Shown piece after piece: positions 1 to 6,739 of a DNA stretch of 7,116 nt. The DNA lies in assembly GCA_964246185.1 (NCBI GenBank), contig CAXTPP010000156.1:1-7116 (forward strand). The letters run 5' to 3'. The position numbers and the translations under genes are program-made. This DNA comes from LMUY01 sp964246185. GTDB taxonomy: Bacteria > Pseudomonadota > Alphaproteobacteria > Acetobacterales > Acetobacteraceae. The first letter of the stretch is position 1. The number at the start of each line of letters is the position of its first letter. The notes beneath the pieces were generated by a model. It did not search any database. It had not been told where the DNA came from and saw nothing but the letters and a program-made list of their open reading frames with translations.

Positions 1-1
1 G

Positions 2-739
2 CCCCGCCCTCTGGCGCCGCCGCTGATGCGGTGGGAGGGCGTGGACGCCGGGTATGGCGGCGCGCCGGTGCTGCGCGGCCTCAACCTGCGACTGGACGTG
101 GACGACCGCATCGGGCTGCTTGGCGTGAACGGCGCGGGCAAATCGACTTTTGCCAAGCTGGCCGCTGGGGCGATCCAGCCGCTATGCGGCGCCATGCAGC
201 GCGAGCGGCGGCTGGGCGTCGGCTGGTTCCACCAGCACCAGATCGAGGCGCTGGACCCGGCGGACACCCCGCTCGGCATCATGCGCCGCGCCCGCCCCGA
301 CGACAGCGAGACCAGCGTGCGCTCCCGCCTGGCCGGGTTCGGCATCGGCTTCGACAAGCAGGCCACCACGGTCGAGAACCTGTCCGGCGGCGAGCGGGCG
401 CGGCTGCTGCTCAACTTGGTTGCGATGGCCGCGCCCCACCTGCTGATCCTGGACGAACCGACCAACCACCTCGACATCGACAGCCGCCGCGCGCTGCTCG
501 ACGCGCTGAACAGCTACCGGGGCGCGGTGATCCTTATCACCCATGACCGCTCCTTGATGGAGATGGTGGCGGACCGGCTATGGCTGGCCGCGGACGGCAC
601 CGTCGCGCCATTCGACGGCGACATGGACGATTATGCCCGATTCGTGCTGGATCGCGCGAAAGGCGGCGCCGCGCCCAGCCAAGCCGCCCGGGAAAAAGGC
701 GGCAGGAAAAGCAAGAGGCAAGTCCGGGCGGCGGCCTGA
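2..739 (+). CDS. ABC-F family ATPase, YheS-like, C-terminal half (5' end outside window)
   Basis: This is a soluble ABC-F protein. The family has two ABC domains and no membrane segments, and many members act on the ribosome; the precise role of YheS-type members is not well settled. The frame is open from the first bases of the window, before the ATG at 26, so that ATG is an internal Met at the start of the second ABC domain. Counting from it: Walker A GVNGAGKST at 33-41, an ABC-F signature LSGGE at 119-123, Walker B LLILDEP followed by TNHLD at 139-150, and the switch histidine in THD at 172-174. The segments GWFHQHQIEAL and VAPFDGDMDDYARF resemble the corresponding parts of E. coli YheS from memory, hence the subgroup. 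The tail after about residue 210 is Lys/Arg-rich, typical of ABC-F C-termini. A full-length protein would have a first ABC domain and an inter-domain linker upstream. It converges on xylB with 34 bp between the stops and has no evident link to polyol metabolism. Confidence 0.93.
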   Translation, partial: PRPLAPPLMRWEGVDAGYGGAPVLRGLNLRLDVDDRIGLLGVNGAGKSTFAKLAAGAIQPLCGAMQRERRLGVGWFHQHQIEALDPADTPLGIMRRARPDDSETSVRSRLAGFGIGFDKQATTVENLSGGERARLLLNLVAMAAPHLLILDEPTNHLDIDSRRALLDALNSYRGAVILITHDRSLMEMVADRLWLAADGTVAPFDGDMDDYARFVLDRAKGGAAPSQAAREKGGRKSKRQVRAAA

Positions 740-773
740 CCGCCAAGGCCGCACTGGTTCAGGCCCAGCAGCT

Positions 774-2234
774 TCACACTGGGTCACGCATCGCCTGGGA
801 AACGCCAGCGTACAGCGCCCGGTAGCGGGGCAGCCGGCTGGCGTAGGCGTCGGCCAGCGCCGGGTCAGGCAGGATGGTCTCGGCCCGCTGCGGCGGCAGG
901 CACACGGCGACGGGTGGCTCCCCGGTCACAGCCATGCGGGCTAGCCGGGCTGCGCCGAACGCCCCGCCATGCTCGCCATCTGCCAGCCGGTGCAGCGGGA
1001 TGCCGAGCGCCGAGGCGACGATCCGCAGCCATTCGCGTGACCGCGACCCGCCGCCGATCGCGTCCGCCTCCGCGACGATGGTGCCCGAGGCGGCGAGCGC
1101 GTCCAGGCAGTCGCGTAGCGAGAAGGCCACGCCCTCCAGCACCGCCTGCGTCAGCCCTGCGCGGCCCGTCTCGTTCGACAGCCCGGCGAACGCGCCGCGG
1201 ACGGCGCCGTCGTTGTGCGGCGTGCGCTCCCCGCCGAGGTAGGGCAGAAACAGCGCTGGGCTCGCCGCCGCGGGCGCACCCATCTCCCCCAGCAGCGCCG
1301 CCTCGTCCTGCCCCGCCACCCCGGCCCACCACGCCAGGGACGCCGCCGCGGAGAGGGTCACGCCCATCTGGTGCCATGTGGCGGGGATGGCGTGGCAGAA
1401 CGCGTGTACCGCGGCCTGCGGGTAGGGGCGGAACCGGTCGGTGGTGGCGAACAGCACGCCGGATGTGCCGAGCGAGACGAAGGCGTCGCCAGGCCGGATC
1501 GCGCCGAGGCCTACAGCGCCGGCCGCGTTGTCCCCGGCGCCGCCCGCCAGCACCACCCGACCCATGTTCCATCGGGCCGCCAGCTCGGGCCGCAGGACGC
1601 CGGCGGGCACGTTACCCTCCACCAGCCGGGGCATCGCGGCGCGGGACAGCCCCGTGGCGGCCAGCGCCCCGTCCGACCAGTCGCGCGCGCCCACGTCCAG
1701 CCACAGCGTGCCGGATGCGTCGGACATCTCCTCGATCAGCTCGCCTGTGAAGCGGTAGCGCACCCAGGCCTTGGGCAGCAGCACGGTCCGTACCCGCGCG
1801 AACAGCTCCGGCTCGTGCGCCCGCAGCCAAAGCAGCTTGGGCGCGGTGAAGCCGGGCATGGCGATGTTGCCCGTCACCTGCCGCAGGGTGGGAAAGCTGG
1901 CCTCCAGCCCCGCGCATTCCGCCGTGGCGCGCACGTCGTTCCACAGGATGGCCGGACGCAGCACCGCACCCGAGCCATCCAGCAGCACCGCGCCGTGCAT
2001 CTGGCCCGACAGACCGATCCCCTGCACCGCCGCCAGGGCCGCCCGATGCTCGCGGCCGAGCGCATCCACCGCGTCCAGCATTGCCTGCCACCAGGCCTCA
2101 GGCTCCTGTTCACTGTGACCCGGCGCCGGGCGCTGCACCTGCAAGGCGGCGGAGGCGCTGCCGATGGGGCGCTGCTCAGCATCCACCAGCAACGCCTTGA
2201 CGGCGGAGGTGCCGAAATCGAGGCCTAGAAACAT
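774..2234 (-). CDS. xylB: Xylulokinase (FGGY family)
   Basis: This cytoplasmic kinase converts D-xylulose and ATP to D-xylulose 5-phosphate. At 486 aa it matches the usual family length (E. coli XylB is about 484 aa). The N-terminal FGGY domain opens with the phosphate-binding segment LGLDFGTSAVK, with Asp6 matching the conserved ATP-site Asp. SGQMHGA at 76-82 and PAILWND near 94-100 are substrate-site segments specific to xylulokinases. GAGDNAAGA carries Asp235, the expected catalytic base. The C-terminal FGGY domain contains SLGTSGV, FLPYLGGERTPHN and IGGGSRSREW. Agreement with E. coli XylB is close along the whole length. The ATG at 2234 is preceded by GGAAG six bases upstream and gives an N-terminus that begins directly with the first beta strand. 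It is the last gene of the operon, 19 nt after smoK, so it is almost certainly co-transcribed. No clear terminator follows. Confidence 0.96.
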   Translation of the reverse strand: MFLGLDFGTSAVKALLVDAEQRPIGSASAALQVQRPAPGHSEQEPEAWWQAMLDAVDALGREHRAALAAVQGIGLSGQMHGAVLLDGSGAVLRPAILWNDVRATAECAGLEASFPTLRQVTGNIAMPGFTAPKLLWLRAHEPELFARVRTVLLPKAWVRYRFTGELIEEMSDASGTLWLDVGARDWSDGALAATGLSRAAMPRLVEGNVPAGVLRPELAARWNMGRVVLAGGAGDNAAGAVGLGAIRPGDAFVSLGTSGVLFATTDRFRPYPQAAVHAFCHAIPATWHQMGVTLSAAASLAWWAGVAGQDEAALLGEMGAPAAASPALFLPYLGGERTPHNDGAVRGAFAGLSNETGRAGLTQAVLEGVAFSLRDCLDALAASGTIVAEADAIGGGSRSREWLRIVASALGIPLHRLADGEHGGAFGAARLARMAVTGEPPVAVCLPPQRAETILPDPALADAYASRLPRYRALYAGVSQAMRDPV

Positions 2235-2253
2235 GCTGGTCTTCCAGCCGGCC

Positions 2254-3354
<1,101 letters not shown>

Positions 3355-3360
3355 GCCGGG

Positions 3361-3366
3361 TCTCCT
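3361..3366 (-). promoter_or_regulatory. Shine-Dalgarno of smoK overlapping the smoG stop
   Basis: On the minus strand the smoG stop TAG runs straight into GGAGA, followed by six bases and the smoK ATG at 3354. Ribosomes finishing smoG therefore cover the smoK ribosome-binding site, which favours coupled synthesis of the permease and its ATPase. Confidence 0.7.
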
Positions 3367-4180
3367 ATTTCACGGCGCCGAAGGTCAACCCGCGCACCAG
3401 CTGGCGCTGGCTGAACCAGCCGAACACGAGAATGGGTGCCACAGCCATCGTGGACGCGGCCGACAGCTTGGCGAAAAACAATCCCTCGGGACTGGAGAAC
3501 GAGGCGATGAACGCGGTCAACGGCGCGGCGCTCGACGAGGTGAGGTTCAGGCTCCAGAACGCCTCGTTCCAGCATAGGATCAGCGACAGCAACCCGGTGG
3601 AGGCGATGCCCGGCAAGGTGAGCGGCATCAGAAGGTACCACAGCTCGCTTGTGGTGTTGGCGCCGTCCATGCGGCCCGCCTCCAAGATGTCGTTCGGCAC
3701 CTCCTTGTAGAAGGTGAACAGCATCCAGACCACGATCGGCAGGTTGCTCAGCGCGTAAATCACGATCAGGCCGGTCCGCGTGTCCAGCAGCCCGGAGCTG
3801 CGGAACAGCAGGTAGATCGGCACCAGCACGCCCACCGGCGGCAGCATCTTGGTGGACAGCATCCAAAGCAGCGTGCCGCGGGTTCGCTTGGTCGGGAAGA
3901 ACGCCATCGAGTAAGCGGCCGGGATGGCCAGCGCCAACGCCAGAACGGTGCCGCCGATCGACACGGCCACGCTGTTGAACGCGAAGCTTAGGTAGTCCGC
4001 CCTGGCCAGCACGTCCCGATAGGAGTCGAGCGTGGGGGAGAAGAACAGACCCGGCGTGATGGCTGCAACCTCCTGCTTGAAGCTGGTCAGCGCCATCCAC
4101 GCGATGGGAAAGAACAGCAGCAACGCCACGGTCCAGCCTACTATTGTGGCCAAGATGCGTTGGAGGAGGGTGGCGCGCAT
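3365..4180 (-). CDS. smoG: Polyol ABC transporter permease (MalG type)
   Basis: This is one of two inner-membrane subunits of the importer, pairing with SmoF. It has 271 aa, the normal size for a MalG-type permease, with about six hydrophobic segments: roughly 13-33, 68-92, 104-126, 135-158, 188-208 and one near the C-terminus. The cytoplasmic EAA loop that docks on the ATPase is EAGRMDGA starting at Glu167, with the LP of the motif in TLPGI at about 188-192. The N-terminal MLSTKMLPPVGVLVPIYL stretch is typical of the sorbitol/mannitol branch. The ATG at 4180 is the only reasonable start: no in-frame start codon lies between it and an in-frame TAA about 75 nt upstream, and the next Met is inside the first membrane segment. 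It nevertheless has no visible Shine-Dalgarno; the 16 nt before it are pyrimidine-rich and abut one arm of the inverted-repeat element. smoK follows after 10 nt. Confidence 0.94.
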   Translation of the reverse strand: MRATLLQRILATIVGWTVALLLFFPIAWMALTSFKQEVAAITPGLFFSPTLDSYRDVLARADYLSFAFNSVAVSIGGTVLALALAIPAAYSMAFFPTKRTRGTLLWMLSTKMLPPVGVLVPIYLLFRSSGLLDTRTGLIVIYALSNLPIVVWMLFTFYKEVPNDILEAGRMDGANTTSELWYLLMPLTLPGIASTGLLSLILCWNEAFWSLNLTSSSAAPLTAFIASFSSPEGLFFAKLSAASTMAVAPILVFGWFSQRQLVRGLTFGAVK

Positions 4181-4195
4181 TTTAGGAAGCGAAAG

Positions 4196-4302
4196 CCGGG
4201 GCTCTGCCCCGGACCCCGCCGGAGGACAGTCGTCTTCTGGACACCTGGGTTAAAGGGGTAAAGGGGACGACTGTCCCCTTACGGATGCATGGCAGAGCCC
4301 CG
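4196..4302. repeat. Nested inverted-repeat (REP/MITE-like) element between smoF and smoG
   Basis: Two perfect inverted repeats are nested. The outer pair is CGGGGCTCTGCC at 4197-4208 with its complement at 4291-4302. The inner pair is GGACAGTCGTC at 4224-4234 with its complement at 4266-4276. The stretches between outer and inner arms are 15 and 14 nt, so the whole can fold as one long stem with a near-symmetric internal loop. Competing local hairpins exist: CCGGGGC/GCCCCGG at 4196-4212 with a 3-nt loop, and AAGGGGAC/GTCCCCTT at 4261-4280 with a 4-nt loop. No protein is encoded. The GGGGCTCTGCCCCGGACCCC core looks like a dispersed intergenic repeat that I associate with Acetobacteraceae genomes; that is recollection and is not shown here. 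It could stabilise upstream mRNA, act as partial terminator or attenuator, or be inert. Confidence 0.8.
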
Positions 4303-4323
4303 CGAAGCTTACGGTCCGTCACC

Positions 4324-5256
4324 CTAGACCTCCAGCCGGCGCGCGATGCTGCGCACCAGAAAGAAGGCCACGATGTTTGCCAGAATAATCGCCACCACGC
4401 CGCCGGCTGAGGCGCCGCCTATGTCGTATTGCAGCAGCGCCTTGGCGTAGATCAGGAAGGCCAGGTTGGTCGTTGCGTTGCCGGGTCCGCCGGCGGTGGT
4501 CACGAAGATCTCCGCGAACACTGTCAGCAGGAAGATCGTCTCAATCATGATGACCACGCTGATCGCACGCGACAGATGCGGCAGCGTGATGAACACGAAC
4601 TGCGCCACGATGCCGGCGCCGTCCATGCGCGCCGCCTCCCGCTGCTCGTGGCTCAATGACTGCACCGCCGTCAGCAGGATCAGCAGCGCGAACGGCAGCC
4701 ACTCCCACGACACGATGCCGATGACGGAGGCGAGCGGGAACTGCGCGAACCAATCTACCGGCTCCACGCCGACCGCCCGCGCCACCGCGCTCAGCACGCC
4801 GTAGATCGGGTGCATCAGTAGATTCTTCCAAATCAGCGCGCTGACCGTCGGCATGATGAAGAACGGCGAGATCGCCAGCACCCGGGCGATGTTGCGGCCC
4901 GGGAAGTCTTGGTCAAACAGCACGGCCAGCAACGTGCCGAATCCCACGGTGATGATCAGCACGGCAGCCAGCAGCACCAACGTGTTGCGCAGCGAAACCC
5001 AGAAATCCGGTTCCGTCACCAGGAAGCGGTAGTTCTCCAGCCCGGCGAACCCGGCCGTCTCCGGGCTGATCAAGTTGTAATACTGAAAAGAGAACCACAG
5101 CGTAAGCGCCAGCGGCACGATCATCCACAGCAGCAGCACCAGCACCGAAGGCATCACCAGCCACGACCCAGTCCCGCGCTTGGATGCAGGAGGCTTGGCA
5201 GCAGGAGGCTTGGCAGCAGCCGCCTCCGCACCGCGGGCGAGGGTCGTGGCTGACAT
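4324..5256 (-). CDS. smoF: Polyol ABC transporter permease (MalF type)
   Basis: This is the second inner-membrane subunit of the importer. It has 310 aa, with a Pro/Lys/Ala-rich cytoplasmic N-terminus (about residues 1-30) and about six membrane segments near 33-56, 90-115, 124-147, 174-199, 228-255 and 283-303. The EAA loop is EAARMDGAG beginning at Glu207, with ITLPHL at about 223-228 completing the motif. The segment TTAGGPGNATTNLAF near 253-267 is a common MalF-type signature. The ATG at 5256 lies one nucleotide after the smoE stop. No Shine-Dalgarno is visible in front of it, so translation probably depends on ribosomes terminating at smoE. No alternative start occurs before the first membrane segment. 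The N-terminal tail contains a perfect 15-bp tandem duplication. A 143-bp spacer separates it from smoG, the only large gap within the operon. Confidence 0.94.
   Translation of the reverse strand: MSATTLARGAEAAAAKPPAAKPPASKRGTGSWLVMPSVLVLLLWMIVPLALTLWFSFQYYNLISPETAGFAGLENYRFLVTEPDFWVSLRNTLVLLAAVLIITVGFGTLLAVLFDQDFPGRNIARVLAISPFFIMPTVSALIWKNLLMHPIYGVLSAVARAVGVEPVDWFAQFPLASVIGIVSWEWLPFALLILLTAVQSLSHEQREAARMDGAGIVAQFVFITLPHLSRAISVVIMIETIFLLTVFAEIFVTTAGGPGNATTNLAFLIYAKALLQYDIGGASAGGVVAIILANIVAFFLVRSIARRLEV
5188..5217. repeat. 15-bp tandem duplication inside smoF
   Basis: The unit AGGAGGCTTGGCAGC (plus strand) occurs twice in a row without mismatch, and a degraded third copy is visible just to the left around 5177-5187. 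Being 15 bp it stays in frame and encodes the repeated A-A-K-P-P module of the SmoF N-terminal tail (about residues 14-27). The tail lies before the first membrane segment, so copy-number change should be tolerated. Confidence 0.85.
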
Positions 5257-5257
5257 G

Positions 5258-6586
5258 CTATTTTTTCGGGTAGCCGGCTTGCGTCATGGTGCGCTGGGTG
5301 GACGCCTCGGCTGTCTTCAGCGCCTCGTCCACCGTGCTCTGCCCGGTCAGCGTGGCGGCCATTGTCTGGCCGACCTGCGTGCCGATGCCCTGGAACTCCG
5401 GGATCGCCACGAACTGCGCGCCGGTATACGGTCGCTGGTGCTCCGTCTGCCCTTGCGAGTTGGACACGGCGATCGCATTTTGCACGAAGGACGCGAACGG
5501 CGCGACCTGCTTGTAGTCGGGGTTGTCATAGGTGGACTGCCGCGTGCCCGGCGGCACCGACACCCAGCCGTTCTCCTTCGCCACCAGCTGGATATAGTCC
5601 TTCGAAGTGGCCCAGGTCACGAACGTCCTGGCCGCATCCGCCTGCTTGGTGGACGTGGGAATGCCCAGGTTCCAGCTCCACAGCCAGGTCGGGCCGCCCT
5701 TGAAGCTGCCCGTCGGCATGGGCGCGAAGCCCACCTTGTCCGCCACCTGCGACTGCTTCTTGTCGAACAGCAGCCCACCGGCCACCGTCGCGTCGATCCA
5801 CATGCCGCAATGGCCGCTGGAGAACAGCGCCAGATTCTCGTTGAACCCGTTTGACGTGGCGCCGGGCGGGCCGTCGGCCTTCATGATGTCGTCATAGTAG
5901 CTGATGGCCGTCTTCCAGGCCGGCGTGTTGATGGTGGGCTTCCACTGCTCGTTGAACCACTGGCCGCCTTCCGCATCCACCAGCGAGGTGAGATAGGCCA
6001 TGTTCTCGCCCCAGCCCGGCTTGCCGCGCAGGCACATGCCATAAATCTGGTTCGGCTTATCGGTGATCTTGTCGGCGTACTCGCGGATCTGCGCGTAGGT
6101 CGGCGCGTCCGGCATGGTGATGCCGGCCTTTTGGAACAGGTCCTTGCGGTAATACGTCATGGCGCTCTCGGCATAGAACGGCAGCCCGTATAGCTTGCCG
6201 TTGTACGTCAGCCCGTCGCGCACAGGCTTGAGCAGGTCGCCCACGTCGTAGGAAGCCGGCGTATCCATCGGCAGCAGCCAGCCCTGCTTGGCCCAGATTG
6301 GCACCTCGTAGTTGCCGATGGTCAGCACGTCGAACTGCCCCGCCTTGGTCGCAATGTCCGTCGTCACGCGCTGGCGCAGCACGTTCTCCTCCAGCACCAC
6401 CCATTTCAGGTGGATGTCGGGATGCTGCTGCTCGAACTGCGCCGACAGCTTCTGCATCACCACCATGTCGCCGTTGTTCACGGTGGCGATGGTGATGGTG
6501 GCGTCGGCATACGCGGCCGCGACTCCGGCGACTGACAGAGCAGCGGTCGCGGCAACCAGGCGCAGGCCGTGGAAATGGCGGGGCAA
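5258..6586 (-). CDS. smoE: Polyol ABC transporter periplasmic substrate-binding protein
   Basis: This extracytoplasmic solute-binding protein (family 1) delivers a sugar alcohol to SmoFG. I place the start at the TTG at 6586: GGGAGGA lies six bases upstream (6593-6599), and translation from it gives a textbook signal peptide (MPRHFHGLRL, a hydrophobic VAATAALSVAGVAAA core, then AYA|DAT cleavage after about residue 27). The open frame extends to another TTG at 6664, but that adds 26 polar residues ahead of the signal peptide. The 442-aa product matches SmoE-type proteins in length. Features recalled from the Rhodobacter SmoE family are the NNGDM segment after the cleavage site, TIGNYEVPIWAKQGW at about 89-103, RGKPGWGEN at 187-195, SNGFNENLALF near 245-255 and CGMWIDATVAGG at 260-271. 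It is first in the operon and smoF starts 1 nt after its stop. Sorbitol, mannitol and arabitol cannot be distinguished from sequence alone. Confidence 0.93.
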   Translation of the reverse strand: MPRHFHGLRLVAATAALSVAGVAAAYADATITIATVNNGDMVVMQKLSAQFEQQHPDIHLKWVVLEENVLRQRVTTDIATKAGQFDVLTIGNYEVPIWAKQGWLLPMDTPASYDVGDLLKPVRDGLTYNGKLYGLPFYAESAMTYYRKDLFQKAGITMPDAPTYAQIREYADKITDKPNQIYGMCLRGKPGWGENMAYLTSLVDAEGGQWFNEQWKPTINTPAWKTAISYYDDIMKADGPPGATSNGFNENLALFSSGHCGMWIDATVAGGLLFDKKQSQVADKVGFAPMPTGSFKGGPTWLWSWNLGIPTSTKQADAARTFVTWATSKDYIQLVAKENGWVSVPPGTRQSTYDNPDYKQVAPFASFVQNAIAVSNSQGQTEHQRPYTGAQFVAIPEFQGIGTQVGQTMAATLTGQSTVDEALKTAEASTQRTMTQAGYPKK

Positions 6587-6739
6587 ATGCAGTCCTCCCG
6601 AGTATGCCGCACCGTTTGGGCGGCGAATTGATGTGACCCTCTCATTCCCATGTAAGTCCGTCAACGCCCATTTAGCGTCAAGGCGGGGCAGGACAGTGTC
6701 TCTTCGGTCTTGCGGATTGGAGTCACCGGTCGGGCACCC
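6587..6739 (-). promoter_or_regulatory. Presumed promoter region of the smoEFGK-xylB operon
   Basis: This is the only non-coding DNA upstream of the operon, between smoE and the insertion sequence. On the minus strand TTGACG occurs twice (6676-6681 and 6659-6664), each followed by a short A/T-rich stretch and ATGGG. The first TTGACG is a good -35 match, but the hexamer 17 bp downstream (GACTTA) is a poor -10. The 17-bp-phased repetition could equally be a regulator half-site pair. I see no clear operator palindrome and no convincing sigma-70 promoter, so only the region is called. Confidence 0.3.
6593..6599 (-). promoter_or_regulatory. Shine-Dalgarno deciding the TTG start of smoE
   Basis: GGGAGGA on the minus strand lies six bases before the TTG at 6586. 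It is the strongest ribosome-binding site in the operon. A CTG two codons upstream is in frame but sits only one base from the motif, and the TTG at 6664 has no such motif before it. Confidence 0.8.

Noticed and set aside
26..28. ATG at 26 as the true start of a single-domain ATPase
   Set aside because: The same frame is open to the left edge, there is no Shine-Dalgarno before the ATG, and the protein is the second half of a two-domain ABC-F family member.
740..783. Possible shared terminator between the ABC-F gene and xylB (CCCAG/CTGGG dyad at 764-783)
   Set aside because: Only a 5-bp stem with a 10-nt loop and no T tract, and it overlaps the xylB 3' end. The operon may end further on or be Rho-dependent.
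1215..2228. Long plus-strand open frame (337 codons) opposite xylB, with others at 914-1750 and 1441-1758
   Set aside because: Compositional shadows of a GC-rich gene: Arg/Pro/Ala/His-rich translations, no recognisable domain, and they lie antisense to a full-length, well-conserved xylulokinase.
4032..4253. Small plus-strand open frame running into the smoF-smoG spacer
   Set aside because: It mostly mirrors the smoG N-terminus and then reads through the inverted repeats; no ribosome site and no similarity I recognise.
4196..4302. Nested repeats as a CRISPR, attachment site or small RNA gene
   Set aside because: There are no regularly spaced direct repeats, no integrase or tRNA nearby and no promoter or T-tract terminator. 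An inverted-repeat element is the simpler reading.
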